Source: DATFEN01 sp035691285
GTDB taxonomy: Bacteria; Acidobacteriota; Vicinamibacteria; Fen-336
NCBI GenBank assembly: GCA_035691285.1
Contig: DASSJI010000284.1
Coordinates: 1-45,940, forward strand
DNA: 45,940 bases
Direction: 5' to 3'
Of this stretch, positions 8,923 through 17,497 are shown piece after piece (position 1 is the first letter of the stretch; every line of letters begins with the position of its first letter). The notes beneath the pieces are model-generated. The model searched no databases. It worked only from the letters and a program-made list of their open reading frames with translations, and was not told the DNA's origin. A program made the translations under genes and the position numbers.

Positions 8923-11118
8923 CTACGCCGGCAGCTCCACGACGAAGCGCACGCCCCTCGGAACGTTCTCCTCCACCCTGACCGTGCCCTGGTGCTCCTG
9001 GACGATCCGGCTCACGATGGCCAGGCCCAGTCCGCTCCCCCGCTTCTTCGTGGAAAAGCTGGGCACGAACAGCTTCTCGCGATCCTGCCTCGGGATTCCC
9101 GGCCCGTCGTCGGCCACGCCGAGGCGGACACGGCCGGCGCCCCGGTCGTAGTCCGTCGAGATCGTGACCGTGCCCCTCTTGTCGACGGCCTCGATGGCGT
9201 TGTCGACGAGGTTGATCAGCACGCGCTTCATCTGGTCGTGGTCGAGACGGAGCGCCGGAAGGTCGGGCGCGTAGCGGCGCTCCAGGCGCACGTCGGCGAA
9301 GAGCCCATCGTAGAGCGACAGCGCCTGGTCCACCACCTCGTGCAGAGACGCCGGCCGCAGGTTGACCGCCGGGAGGCGCGCGAACTGCGCGAACTCGTCC
9401 ACCAGGTTCTTGAGGGCATCCACCTCGTTCACGATCGCGCCCGTGCTCTCCGTCACGATCTTGCCCAGGTCCGGCGCGCTCTTCAGGTGCGCCTTCCTGA
9501 TCCGCTGTGCGGAGAGCTGGATCGGCGTGAGCGGGTTCTTGATCTCGTGGGCGAGCTTGCGCGCCACCTCGCCCCAGGCGGCCACCTTCTGCGCTCGCAT
9601 CAGCGGCGTCAGGTCGTCGAGGACCACGACCGCGCCGGGCGGCGCCCCGGCGGGGCCCGACAGGGCGACGACGGTCGTCGCGAGATGGCGCTCGCGGCCC
9701 CTGGCGGGAAACTGGACCTCGCGCTCCTGCCGGCCGCTGCGTCCCGACAGCAGGCGGTCGATCAGGGCGAGGATCTCCGCCCGGCCGGGCCCGGTGAGAA
9801 TGTCGGCCGCGCGGCGTCCCACGGCCGAGGCATCGATGTCGAGCAGGCGGCAGGCCGCCGCGTTGACGGCCGTCGTTGCGCCCTCGGCGTCCACCACCAG
9901 GACTCCCGTCCCGACTGTCTCCAGCACCGTTTCCATCAGCCGCCGACGCTCCTCCAGCTCCTGGTTCTTGCGAGCGAGGCCGCTCCGGGACAGCTCCACC
10001 TCCTCCTCGCTGCGTGCGACGCGCTCCGACATCCGGTTGAACGACGCGATCAGGGCGGTGAACTCGTCGTCGCCCGCGGAAAACTCCACCTTGACGCCGC
10101 GGTCGCCCGAGGCGATGCGCTCCGCGCCCTCGGCGACCAGGCGTAGGGGCGCAGTGATGCGGCGCGCCAGGTACAGCGACAGCCAGACGGCGCCGAACAG
10201 GATGAGGAGCGCCGGGAAGATGTAGAGAGAGAGGTACACGCCCAGGATGGCCTCGCGCTTCGCCTGGGTCTGGCGGAACTTCAGGTAGCGCTCCTGGACC
10301 TCACGGGCCTCGCCGGCGACGTCGCCGGGCACGAAGCTCGAGACGATGACCACGCCGGCCACGCCCCCCGCCTCGTCGCGCACGGGAGCCGCGGCGCGGA
10401 CGAGCTCTCCCGTGCCCCAGGGGACCGTGACCTCGACGGCCCGCCCCTGGCGGGCTGCCTCGGCCAGCGCCTCGCCGGAGGCGGCATCGTAGGGGAACGC
10501 GGGGAGGCGCGGATCCATCACGGCCAGCACCTCGCCCTCGCGCGTCAGCACGTTGACGAGGTCCATGCGCAGCTCGCGTGCACGGACCTCGACGGCGCGG
10601 CGGAGCCGGGCCTGTCCCGTCGCCTCCAACAACTGGCGCGCCTGCAACTCGCGCGCCAGCGCCCCCGCGTGCACGCGGCTTCGTTCCGCGACCGACTCGC
10701 GGAGCGCGGTCCCGAGAGCCTGCGACGACGAGAGAATCCGCTCCACGTCCACGTTGAACCAGCGATCCACGGTCTGCTGGATCAGGTCCGTGCCCACGAG
10801 GATCAGCAGCACCGACGGCGCGGTCGCCATGAGCAGGAACACCAGGACGAGGCGCAGCCGGAAGCGCGCGCCGAGCACGCCTCGCCGCCGCTCCAGGATC
10901 ACGCGCACGAGGTTCCGGCCCAGGACGAAGACCAGCACGAGGAGCAGGGTCAGGTTGAGGACGGTCAAGCCGTACAGCAGCACCGAGGCGAGGAAGTCGG
11001 GCGAGAAGTCACGGCTCTTGCGAAGGAGGACCTCGACGAGGACCAGGAGGCCGAGGACGGCCGCGGCCGCAGCCAGGACGAGGCGCGCGTTGTTACGAAA
11101 GGGCGTCCGAGGCGGCAT
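8923..11118 (-). CDS. ntrY: NtrY-like membrane sensor histidine kinase
   Basis: A 731-residue sensor kinase. N-terminal membrane helices lie at about 13-33, 43-75 and 86-110. A periplasmic sensing segment follows to about 289, then a further helix (290-318), a HAMP region (about 319-372), a PAS domain (about 392-505), and a HisKA domain with HEIKNPLTPIQLSAQRI (phospho-acceptor H524). The HATPase domain has N box INLVDNAIEA (634-643), DDGPGIP (670-676) and GSGLGLAI (694-701). The topology and the LTPIQLSAQRI block are typical of NtrY. The ATG at 11116-11118 is preferred because the upstream in-frame extension is compositionally unlike a protein and crosses the divergent promoter region. It is divergent from the VWA-FHA gene and cotranscribed with ntrX. 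Confidence 0.92.
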   Translation of the reverse strand: MPPRTPFRNNARLVLAAAAAVLGLLVLVEVLLRKSRDFSPDFLASVLLYGLTVLNLTLLLVLVFVLGRNLVRVILERRRGVLGARFRLRLVLVFLLMATAPSVLLILVGTDLIQQTVDRWFNVDVERILSSSQALGTALRESVAERSRVHAGALARELQARQLLEATGQARLRRAVEVRARELRMDLVNVLTREGEVLAVMDPRLPAFPYDAASGEALAEAARQGRAVEVTVPWGTGELVRAAAPVRDEAGGVAGVVIVSSFVPGDVAGEAREVQERYLKFRQTQAKREAILGVYLSLYIFPALLILFGAVWLSLYLARRITAPLRLVAEGAERIASGDRGVKVEFSAGDDEFTALIASFNRMSERVARSEEEVELSRSGLARKNQELEERRRLMETVLETVGTGVLVVDAEGATTAVNAAACRLLDIDASAVGRRAADILTGPGRAEILALIDRLLSGRSGRQEREVQFPARGRERHLATTVVALSGPAGAPPGAVVVLDDLTPLMRAQKVAAWGEVARKLAHEIKNPLTPIQLSAQRIRKAHLKSAPDLGKIVTESTGAIVNEVDALKNLVDEFAQFARLPAVNLRPASLHEVVDQALSLYDGLFADVRLERRYAPDLPALRLDHDQMKRVLINLVDNAIEAVDKRGTVTISTDYDRGAGRVRLGVADDGPGIPRQDREKLFVPSFSTKKRGSGLGLAIVSRIVQEHQGTVRVEENVPRGVRFVVELPA

Positions 11119-11221
11119 GGCCCGAATCGCAGCATTGTAGCTTGCCAGCCACACTCCCGCGCAGGACCGGTTTGACCATCGCTGGGCCGCGTGCAAGATT
11201 AGGTCTTTGGGGATCAACAAG
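11119..11221. promoter_or_regulatory. Divergent promoter region, ntrYX versus VWA-FHA gene
   Basis: On the minus strand TACAAT (11139-11134) is a good -10 element 15 nt from the ntrY ATG, without a convincing -35, giving a leader of only about 8 nt. On the plus strand TTGACC (11172-11177) and AAGATT (11195-11200) are separated by 17 nt and would drive the VWA-FHA gene. These are predictions by eye only. Confidence 0.45.
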
Positions 11222-12400
11222 ATGCGTCGTGGGCTCCACCGGGCGCTGCTCGCCCTGTTCTTGGCACCTCCAGCTCCCGCCCGCGAGCCACCTGCGATCG
11301 TCCTCGTGGCCCTCGACACCTCGGGCAGCATCGGGGGGCCGGAGCGCGCCCAGGCCCGGAACCTTGCGTTGGCCTTGCTCGAGGCCCTACCTCCGGGCTC
11401 GGAGGCGGCCGTGCTCACCTTCGACGACCAGTCGCGGCTCGTCGTGGAGCGGACCACGAACCCGGCTCCCGTTCGCGACGCGATCATGGCAGCGCGCGCG
11501 ACGGGCCGCTTCACGGCCCTCCACGACGCCATCTACGACGCGAGCCGCTACCTCCGCGAAGCGCCCGACGCACGCAAGGCGATCGTGCTCCTCACGGACG
11601 GACGCGACGAGAACAGCGCCCTGAACCTCGACGACGGCCTCGCCGTGGCTACCGGCAGCGGGATCCCCGTGCTGACGATCGGGATGGGGCACCAGGAGGA
11701 GCGGAACCTACGGCGGATCGCGAAGCTCACGGGCGGCGACTACTTCGCCCTGGCGGACGCCAGCGCCGGCATGCTCGCAGACTTCATCGCCAGCCTGCCG
11801 GCGCACGCCTCACGCCCGCCCACGACGGTCGCGCCGGCCGCCGCCCCGGAAGAAGCCCCCGCGCAGGCCGCCGAGACTCCCTGGAAGCGCTGGCGGGGGG
11901 CGCTCTGGCTGCTCCTCGTGGGCGGTGTGCTGGTCGCGGGCGTGCTCCTGGCCCTCGGGCTGTCGCGCAGGGGCACGGCGTCCGGGCCGGCGGGGCCGAG
12001 CGCACACGACGCCGAGGAGCCGGCCTCCTCGGCCACGGTGATCGGCCGCATGGAATCCAACGAGGAATACCTCGAGAAGACGATCACGCTGAGCGACACG
12101 CCCGCCCTGGTGGTCCGGGGCGGCCCGCAGTCCGGCCAGTACTACGCGCTCACCGAGACGTCGATCACCTGCGTCGGCCGCGCCAAGGCGAACGACGTCG
12201 TGCTCGACGACGTCTCGATCTCGGCGCAGCACTGCCGCGTCCGCTTCGAGGACGGCCGCTTCGTCCTCCACGACCTCAAGAGCACGAACGGCACCTTCGT
12301 CAACGAGCAGCGCGTCTCGCGACACGCCCTCGAGCCCGGCGACGTCGTGAAGCTGGGCGAGACCCAGCTGCTGTTCAAGATGGACCGGCGCAAGGTATAG
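11222..12400 (+). CDS. VWA-FHA membrane protein
   Basis: A 392-residue protein with an N-terminal signal-like segment (1-20). Its von Willebrand factor A domain (about 25-190) has an intact MIDAS start DTSGS (32-36) plus a downstream LLTDGRDEN strand. A Pro/Ala-rich linker and one membrane helix (about 225-245) follow. The C-terminal forkhead-associated domain (about 290-390) carries GRAKANDVVLDD, SISAQHCRV and STNGTF. The VWA domain would be periplasmic and bind a protein through a metal ion. The cytoplasmic FHA domain would bind phosphothreonine, so this is a plausible partner of Ser/Thr kinases such as the one at 1539-4178 (inference). The ATG at 11222 is preferred over TTG at 11207 because the signal peptide starts there. 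It converges on nrdR with 7 bp between the genes. Confidence 0.88.
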   Translation: MRRGLHRALLALFLAPPAPAREPPAIVLVALDTSGSIGGPERAQARNLALALLEALPPGSEAAVLTFDDQSRLVVERTTNPAPVRDAIMAARATGRFTALHDAIYDASRYLREAPDARKAIVLLTDGRDENSALNLDDGLAVATGSGIPVLTIGMGHQEERNLRRIAKLTGGDYFALADASAGMLADFIASLPAHASRPPTTVAPAAAPEEAPAQAAETPWKRWRGALWLLLVGGVLVAGVLLALGLSRRGTASGPAGPSAHDAEEPASSATVIGRMESNEEYLEKTITLSDTPALVVRGGPQSGQYYALTETSITCVGRAKANDVVLDDVSISAQHCRVRFEDGRFVLHDLKSTNGTFVNEQRVSRHALEPGDVVKLGETQLLFKMDRRKV

Positions 12401-12407
12401 CCCCGCG

Positions 12408-12866
12408 CTACTCCCGCGTCTCGAGCAGCCCCTTGAGCGTCGCCATGAACTGGTCGACGTCCTTGAACTCGCGGTAGACGGAGGCGAAGCGCACGAAGGC
12501 CACCTTGTCCAGCTCGCGGAGGCGCTCCATCAGGAGCTCGCCGATCTGCTGGCTGGGCACCTCGCGGTCGGGGCTCTCCTGGACCATCTGCTCCACGCGG
12601 TCCGCGATCATCTCGAGGCTCTTCACCGCCACCGGGCGCTTCTCGCAGGCCTTGAGCAGGCCGGCCATCACCTTTTCGCGATCGAAGCGCTCGCGGCGCC
12701 CGTCCTTCTTGACGACGAGGTGCGGGACCTGGTCGATGCGTTCGTAGGAGGTGAAACGCTTGCCGCACGAGAGACACTCGCGGCGGCGGCGGATCACGTC
12801 GCCCTCCTTGCTCTCGCGGGAGTCCACCACCTTGTCCTCGAGGTGCGCGCAGAAGGGGCACTTCAT
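12408..12866 (-). CDS. nrdR: Transcriptional repressor NrdR
   Basis: A 152-residue NrdR, the nucleotide-sensing repressor of ribonucleotide reductase genes. The zinc ribbon is intact (C3-x2-C6, C31-x2-C34 with RRRECLSCGKRFTSYER), followed by an ATP-cone domain (about 49-139) starting HLVVKKDGRRERFDREKV. Length matches the family norm of about 150. The ATG at 12864-12866 overlaps the TGA of the upstream flippase-like gene as ATGA, implying translational coupling. No nrd genes and no recognisable NrdR boxes were seen in the window, so its targets lie elsewhere. Confidence 0.96.
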   Translation of the reverse strand: MKCPFCAHLEDKVVDSRESKEGDVIRRRRECLSCGKRFTSYERIDQVPHLVVKKDGRRERFDREKVMAGLLKACEKRPVAVKSLEMIADRVEQMVQESPDREVPSQQIGELLMERLRELDKVAFVRFASVYREFKDVDQFMATLKGLLETRE

Positions 12867-13891
12867 CTCCGGTCCTCCCCGGTGTCGTCGGCAAGCTCCT
12901 GGACCCTGCCGAGTGTGAGGCCCTCGCCCGAAAGCCACAAGAGGCCCACGAGCAGCACGGGCAGGTTGGTGAGGGCGTGAAGAGCGAGGCCGGCCGCGGC
13001 GGCGGCGTGGCGGTCCGCGCCGAAGCCCTGCGTGAGCGCCAGCAGATAGGCCTCGTGGAAGCCCCCGACCATCCCCGGCGTCGGTATCGAGACCCCCACG
13101 GTCAGGAAGCCGAGGATCAGGAACGTCGAGTGAAAGGGCAGGTCCAGGCCGAAGGCCAGGCCGGCGCTCCAGATCCCCAGCGCGATGGAGAGCCAGAGCA
13201 GCACCGACTGCGCGAGGATCCACGCGAGGTGGCTGAGCGGCGCCTTGAGCACCGCGAGGCCGTCGCTGAACGACCTTGCGATGCGCGCGAGGGGCGAGGC
13301 GGCGCGCGCCGGCAGCCATCGCAGCGCGCGGTCAACGAGCGTCATCGCCTGCTCCGCCCGGAAGTGGAAGGCCGCCAGCACGACGAGCGCCGTGAAGGCG
13401 ACGGCCGCCGCTCCGATCCCCGTGGCGCGGAGCACAGGCAGCGGTTCCGGACGCTGCAGCGACGGATAGGGCAGCACGTAGAGGTAGAGGAAGAAGAAGC
13501 CGAGGACCGTGATCAGGTCCACGACACGCTCCAGAACGACCGTGGCGAAGCCGGCGGCCGTCGCGACGCCGTGGCTGCGCGTGACGAGGTAGGGCCTCAC
13601 GAACTCGCTCGCGCGGGGGATGAACAGGCCGCTCATGAATCCGACCACGGTGACGCGCACCAGGCGGCCGAGCGGAACCGGGGCCAGCGGCTGGAGGAAC
13701 GCGCCCCAGCGCCAGGCGCGGACCACGTACGTGAGGCCAGCCGACACGACGATGCCCGACAGCCAGCCGGGATGGGCGGAGCTGAGCGCCATCCCGAGCT
13801 CTCGCGCGTCCACGCCGCGAAAGAAGAAGCCGAGGAGCACGACCGCGATGAGGGCACCGACGAGGAGGCGGACGCCTCGGCCGGCCCTCAA
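12863..13891 (-). CDS. LPG-synthase-TM/AglD-like flippase-domain membrane protein
   Basis: A 342-residue polytopic membrane protein of the UPF0104 type (flippase-like domain, related to the membrane part of lysylphosphatidylglycerol synthase). About eight hydrophobic segments are seen. Diagnostic features include RAWRWGAFLQPL near 58, the IPRASEFVRPYL stretch near 91, VVLERVVDLITVLGFF near 117, and TPGMVGGFHEAYLLAL near 271. Members are thought to move polar lipids or glycolipid precursors across the membrane; the substrate here is unknown. It lacks the soluble MprF aminoacyl-transferase domain. The start is TTG at 13889-13891 with GGAG about 15 nt upstream, so the true start could differ slightly. 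It is translationally coupled to nrdR. Confidence 0.82.
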   Translation of the reverse strand: MRAGRGVRLLVGALIAVVLLGFFFRGVDARELGMALSSAHPGWLSGIVVSAGLTYVVRAWRWGAFLQPLAPVPLGRLVRVTVVGFMSGLFIPRASEFVRPYLVTRSHGVATAAGFATVVLERVVDLITVLGFFFLYLYVLPYPSLQRPEPLPVLRATGIGAAAVAFTALVVLAAFHFRAEQAMTLVDRALRWLPARAASPLARIARSFSDGLAVLKAPLSHLAWILAQSVLLWLSIALGIWSAGLAFGLDLPFHSTFLILGFLTVGVSIPTPGMVGGFHEAYLLALTQGFGADRHAAAAAGLALHALTNLPVLLVGLLWLSGEGLTLGRVQELADDTGEDRR

Positions 13892-13933
13892 CGGGCGGCC
13901 TCGACTCCGCGCAAAGCCTTTCGGTTCATAGAC

Positions 13934-13962
13934 TTGATGACTGAAGTGGACTCTACTACAAT
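13934..13962 (+). promoter_or_regulatory. Predicted sigma-70 promoter of the ECF sigma operon
   Basis: TTGATG (13934-13939) and TACAAT (13957-13962) are separated by exactly 17 nt, giving an expected start near 13970 and a leader of about 70 nt before the GTG start at 14042. It is one of the best vegetative promoter matches in the window. No second, ECF-type autoregulatory promoter was recognised. Confidence 0.6.
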
Positions 13963-14041
13963 GCCGCTTCCATCGTCAATCCGGAGCCGGGCGGAGAAAC
14001 TTGAACCTGCCTCGGACTGAGCCCGTTTCTCGGAGCGAGGG

Positions 14042-14644
14042 GTGGTCTGCCCTCCAGGGTGCGGCGTGACCGAGGGCGACTCCGACCTCCTCGACAGGTG
14101 CCGGCGTGGAGACGAGGCCGCATGGCGCGAACTGGTGACGCGCCACTCGAGAAAGGTGTTCGGGCTGTGCTACCGCTTCTCCGGTCGGGTGGACGAGGCC
14201 GAGGACCTGACGCAGGAGGTCTTCCTGCGCGTGTATCAGAGCCTCGACCGGTACCGATCGAGCGCAGGCGCGTTCAAGACGTGGCTCATGACCGTCGCCC
14301 GCAACCACGCGATCGATCACTACCGCCGACGGCGGGAGGAGCGGCAGCGACGTGACGACAGTGCCGAGGGCGAGCTCGAGCTCCTGCCGTCAGGCGAGGA
14401 GGGGCCCGTGATGGCCCTCGAGCGCGCCGAGCGCGTTCAGCTCGTCCAGCGCGGCCTCAAGGCCCTGCCCGAGGACCTTCGGGAGCCGATCATCCTGTGC
14501 GACCTGCAGGGCCTGCCCTACGACGAGGCGGCCCAGGTGCTCGAGGTGCCCTTGGGCACCGTGAAGAGCCGCCTCAACCGCGGGCGCCTCGAGCTGGCCA
14601 AGCGCCTGCTCGCGAAGCGCGCGGTCCTGACGGGACGCGGCTGA
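14042..14644 (+). CDS. ECF-type RNA polymerase sigma factor
   Basis: A 200-residue sigma-70 family, ECF-type factor. Region 2 (about 25-98) contains DEAEDLTQEVFLRVYQSL and FKTWLMTVARNHAIDHYRR, which recognise the -10 element and core enzyme. Region 4 (about 130-195) contains ALPEDLREPIILCDLQGL and the helix-turn-helix YDEAAQVLEVPLGTVKSRL, which reads -35. The start is GTG at 14042, because GGAGCGAGG lies six nt upstream; GTG at 14066 is an alternative that removes eight residues including the odd CPPGC. The stop overlaps the anti-sigma start by one base (TGATG). Its four downstream partners are all envelope-related, so an envelope-stress regulon is inferred. Confidence 0.93.
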   Translation: MVCPPGCGVTEGDSDLLDRCRRGDEAAWRELVTRHSRKVFGLCYRFSGRVDEAEDLTQEVFLRVYQSLDRYRSSAGAFKTWLMTVARNHAIDHYRRRREERQRRDDSAEGELELLPSGEEGPVMALERAERVQLVQRGLKALPEDLREPIILCDLQGLPYDEAAQVLEVPLGTVKSRLNRGRLELAKRLLAKRAVLTGRG

Positions 14645-15306
14645 TGGACTGCGCCCGCGCCCGCGAGCTGTTCTCCGATCACCTCGAGGGAAACCTCGAT
14701 CCGAGCCTCAAGGGCGATCTCCACGACCACCTCGTCACGTGCCGGGCCTGCGCCGCCCTGAGGGCGGCGTTCGGCGAGGTCGTGGACGCGCTGCGGACCG
14801 CGCCGGAGCTGCCCGTCCCGCTGGGCCTCGTGGACCGCGTCGTCGAGGCCACGCGCCGTCTGGGCCGGCCGCGGGCGGCGTTCCGGCCCCAGGCCATGCC
14901 GCTCTGGATGCAGGCCGCCGCCGCCGCCGTCGCGCTCGCCATGACCGGCGGCCTGTTCGCGGTGCTCAGCCCCGGGACCCGCGCCCGGCTCGGCCGGGCC
15001 GTGGACCGGACCCAGCGCTTCGGCGTCTACGTTGCGGAGCGCACGGATCGCGCGATCGAGGAGCTCCGCCTCCTGCGCATCGTGGTCGGCACGGCGTTCG
15101 AGGGGCGCGTGGACCGCGTCAACGAGCAGGTGGAAGACTACCGCCGCCTCCTCGAGCGCCGCAGGGCCGCCGAGCCGCAGCCAGGGAACGGCGAGGAGAA
15201 GCAAACCCCACAGGGAGGCAACTTTCCGAACTCCGAGGCCGGACGCCTCGTTAACGTCAGCGGGCGCTACGAAGGCGCCCGAGCGACTCGAAGGAGCGAA
15301 GCATGA
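14644..15306 (+). CDS. Zinc-finger anti-sigma factor, membrane anchored
   Basis: A 220-residue protein with an N-terminal ZAS-type anti-sigma domain: H29-x3-C33-x2-C36 (DHLVTCRAC) preceded by CARARELFSDHLEGNL. One membrane helix lies near residues 95-112 (AAAAAVALAMTGGLFAVL). The C-terminal part is likely periplasmic, helical and charged (about 115-190), and the tail is polar. It would bind and hold the sigma factor encoded immediately upstream and release it on an envelope signal. Both ends overlap neighbouring genes (TGATG at the start; ATGA at the stop), so stoichiometry is probably fixed by coupling. The pairing with an ECF sigma gene makes the assignment strong even though the overall sequence is divergent. 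Confidence 0.88.
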   Translation: MDCARARELFSDHLEGNLDPSLKGDLHDHLVTCRACAALRAAFGEVVDALRTAPELPVPLGLVDRVVEATRRLGRPRAAFRPQAMPLWMQAAAAAVALAMTGGLFAVLSPGTRARLGRAVDRTQRFGVYVAERTDRAIEELRLLRIVVGTAFEGRVDRVNEQVEDYRRLLERRRAAEPQPGNGEEKQTPQGGNFPNSEAGRLVNVSGRYEGARATRRSEA

Positions 15307-15845
15307 GCAGCCCCGACGTTCCCGAGACGAACCTGCCGCCGTTGCCGGCACCGCCGAGCGGCCCGCCGGGCGCCGCGACGGCGCGGATGTCCCTCATCAG
15401 GAACCCGTGGGTGGCCGCGGGCCTTTCGTTCCTCTTTCCGGGCCTGGGACAGATCTACAACGGCCAGGCCCAGAAGGCCTTCATCTTTCTCGCAGGGTTC
15501 GTGGGCTGCATCTACGCCTCGATCGAGGTCAACCCGCTGCCGTTCGCCTTCGGCATCCCGTTCGTCTACTTCTTCAACATCATCGACGCGTTTCGCAGCG
15601 CGTCCCTGGCCGCCGCTCGGGCCACGGGCCGCGAACCGGCCGACGACATCGTCGCCGAGTCGCCGGCCTGGGGCATCTCCCTGATCGCCCTCGGCGCCGT
15701 CATCCTGCTCCACAACTTCGGCTGGCTGAGCCTCGCCGCGCTCGCGCGCTGGTGGCCGCTCGTGCTGATCGTGGCGGGCGCCTGGTTCCTCAAGGACTCC
15801 CTGCGCAAGCGCGAGGAGCGCAAGGACGATGGCCCTTCGGTTTAG
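15303..15845 (+). CDS. TM2/DUF5683-like small membrane protein
   Basis: A 180-residue membrane protein. A Pro-rich N-terminal tail (1-30) is followed by the characteristic NPWVAAGLSFLFPGLGQIYNG block (34-54) of TM2-like proteins. Three or four further hydrophobic helices follow, including LLHNFGWLSLAALARWWPLVLIVAG near the C-terminus, which resembles LiaF/LiaI-type membrane domains. The function is not known. Its place in the ECF operon suggests a role in envelope stress or membrane organisation. The start ATG overlaps the anti-sigma stop (ATGA) and its 3' end overlaps the next gene by 17 nt. Confidence 0.8.
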   Translation: MSSPDVPETNLPPLPAPPSGPPGAATARMSLIRNPWVAAGLSFLFPGLGQIYNGQAQKAFIFLAGFVGCIYASIEVNPLPFAFGIPFVYFFNIIDAFRSASLAAARATGREPADDIVAESPAWGISLIALGAVILLHNFGWLSLAALARWWPLVLIVAGAWFLKDSLRKREERKDDGPSV

Positions 15846-16020
15846 GCCGGAGGGGGTCACGGCTGGCCTGGGGCTCGTCGGGCTGGGGATCCTCAGCGCG
15901 CTCTCGAACCTGGGCTACCTCGACCTTCTCAGGGCCGTTCGACACTCCTGGCCGTTCCTGCTGATCGTATGGGGCGCGCTGGAGCTCCTGCTGACGTACT
16001 CGCAGCGGAGGGCGTCGTGA
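15829..16020 (+). CDS. LiaF-like two-helix membrane protein (DUF5668-like)
   Basis: A 63-residue protein with two hydrophobic segments, residues 9-28 (GVTAGLGLVGLGILSALSNL) and about 38-56 (RHSWPFLLIVWGALELLLTY), in the arrangement seen in LiaI/LiaF N-terminal membrane domains. It overlaps the upstream gene by 17 nt and the downstream gene by three nt (GTGA), so it is firmly part of the same polycistronic unit. It repeats the W-PFL-LIV-GA motif of the C-terminal part of the preceding protein, suggesting that the two domains share ancestry or pack together (inference). Confidence 0.75.
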   Translation: MALRFRPEGVTAGLGLVGLGILSALSNLGYLDLLRAVRHSWPFLLIVWGALELLLTYSQRRAS

Positions 16021-17408
16021 GGGGAACCCGCATCCTGCTGCTCCTCTCGCTGCTCGGCCTCGGAAGCAGCGTCGAGACCGCCTATCGGCTCCGGGAGCAG
16101 CTCGGCGTCGGACCGTTCGGCTGGCGGGTTCTCGGCGGCAAGTTCTACGGCCCGTCCTTCGACTTCGACGAGAAGGCCGAGCGGGCGCTGGCTCCCGGCG
16201 TTGCCGTGGAGATCGAGAACGCGTTCGGCGACGTCGAGGTCGCGGCGGGCGGTCCGGGCAAGGTCGAGATCGCGCTGCGCAAGGTGGTGTACCTGGGCAG
16301 CGAAGCCAGGGCCCGGGCGTTCGCCCAGCGCATCCGGCTCGAGGCGGAGGTCTCGGAGGGCCGCCTGCGGATCCGCACCAACCGGGCCGAGCTCGAGCGC
16401 GAGGGCGACGCGTTCGCGATCGGATTCGAGACCCACGTCACGATCCGCGTGCCGCCCGACACCGCGGTGGCCCTCAAGGGCTCCCACGGCCGGGCCAGCG
16501 TCGAGGGCGCCGGACAGACGCGGATCGAGAACCAGTTCGGCGACGTGCGCGCTCGCCGCGTCGGTCCCCTGACGGTGGACTCGGGCCATGGGGACGTCGA
16601 CGTCGAGGGCGTCACGGGCGAGCTCGTCGCCCAGGTCCGCTTCGGCGAGACGGTCGCACGGGACGTGTCGGCTGCGGCGAGGCTCGTGAGCGAGCACGGC
16701 CACGTCACGACGGAGCGCACCGGTGCCCTCGACCTCCAGGTCCAGCACGGGGGCCTCAAGGCCGACACGGTCAACGGCGACCTCGACGTGCGGGGCGAGC
16801 ACTCGGGGATCGAGGCGCGGCAGGTTCACGGGGCCGCACGGATCACCACCAGCTTCGAGGACGTCACCCTCGAGGACGTCGCCGCCGACGCGCGGGTGCG
16901 CGTCGAGCACGGCCACGCCAAGTGCGCGCGCATCAAGGGCGCCCTGGTCGCCGAGTCGACGTTCGGCGACGCCGAGCTCGAGGACGTCGAAGGCGCCGTG
17001 GAGGCCACGGTGTCCCACGGCGGGGTGCAGGGCGCTCGCCTCCTCGGCGGAGTCAAGGCCAAGGCGGAGGGCGACGATATCGTGCTCGACTCCTTCCGCG
17101 GCGAGGTCACCGCGGAGGCCGAGCGCGGCAGCGTGCGCCTGTCTCCCGACGGCGCCCTGACGGCGAACCTGAAGGCCAGCGCCCGCTTCGGTAGCGTGAG
17201 CCTCGGGGTCCCCGAGGGCAGCCGCTTCGCCATGGTCGCCGGCGTGGAGCGCGGCGATCTCCGCGTGTCCTTGCCGGGACTGCAGCTGTCCGAGAGCTCC
17301 ACGGACCGGCTGCGTGGGCGTCTCGGCGAGGGCGGCGGCACCGTCGAGCTCCAGGCCGATCACGGCGACGTGCGCGTCTCCCGGCCGGGATCGCTCGACG
17401 ACGAATAG
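16017..17408 (+). CDS. DUF4097-type secreted beta-repeat protein
   Basis: A 463-residue protein with an N-terminal signal-like hydrophobic stretch (MRGTRILLLLSLLGLGSS). From about residue 58 it is built of short beta repeats alternating FGDV/HGDV/HGGL/HSGI-type turns (ENAFGDVEV, SGHGDVDVEG, QHGGLKADTVNGDLDVRG). This is typical of DUF4097/DUF4098 'putative adhesin' proteins and suggests a beta-helical or beta-sheet stack. Such proteins often end ECF or Lia-like operons; their biochemical role is not established. GTG at 16017 overlaps the preceding stop (GTGA). It closes the five-gene operon, with an intrinsic terminator immediately after it. Confidence 0.85.
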   Translation: MRGTRILLLLSLLGLGSSVETAYRLREQLGVGPFGWRVLGGKFYGPSFDFDEKAERALAPGVAVEIENAFGDVEVAAGGPGKVEIALRKVVYLGSEARARAFAQRIRLEAEVSEGRLRIRTNRAELEREGDAFAIGFETHVTIRVPPDTAVALKGSHGRASVEGAGQTRIENQFGDVRARRVGPLTVDSGHGDVDVEGVTGELVAQVRFGETVARDVSAAARLVSEHGHVTTERTGALDLQVQHGGLKADTVNGDLDVRGEHSGIEARQVHGAARITTSFEDVTLEDVAADARVRVEHGHAKCARIKGALVAESTFGDAELEDVEGAVEATVSHGGVQGARLLGGVKAKAEGDDIVLDSFRGEVTAEAERGSVRLSPDGALTANLKASARFGSVSLGVPEGSRFAMVAGVERGDLRVSLPGLQLSESSTDRLRGRLGEGGGTVELQADHGDVRVSRPGSLDDE

Positions 17409-17417
17409 GCGGTGACC

Positions 17418-17439
17418 GGGCGCACCTTCGCGCCCTTTT
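17418..17439 (+). terminator. Intrinsic terminator after the ECF operon
   Basis: GGGCGC (17418-17423), a six-base loop and GCGCCC (17430-17435) are followed by TTTT (17436-17439). It starts 10 bp after the DUF4097 stop codon and precedes the purC promoter, so it ends the sigma-factor operon. Confidence 0.75.
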
Positions 17440-17443
17440 CGCC

Positions 17444-17473
17444 TTGCGCCGCAGTTCGCGCATTCAGTAGACT
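17444..17473 (+). promoter_or_regulatory. Possible purC promoter
   Basis: TTGCGC (17444-17449) and TAGACT (17468-17473) are 18 nt apart, placing a start near 17480 and a leader of under 20 nt. The elements resemble those proposed upstream of the pseudokinase gene (TTGCGC, TAGATT). The match to consensus is moderate. No purine riboswitch is seen. Confidence 0.4.
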
Positions 17474-17497
17474 CGCCGGCCTTCAAAGCGAGCCGCC

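Noticed and set aside
12408..13319. 303-codon frame that would fuse nrdR to upstream sequence
   Set aside because: The first half is an out-of-frame reading of the flippase-like gene; the conserved NrdR start MKCPFC begins at 12866 in an ATGA overlap.
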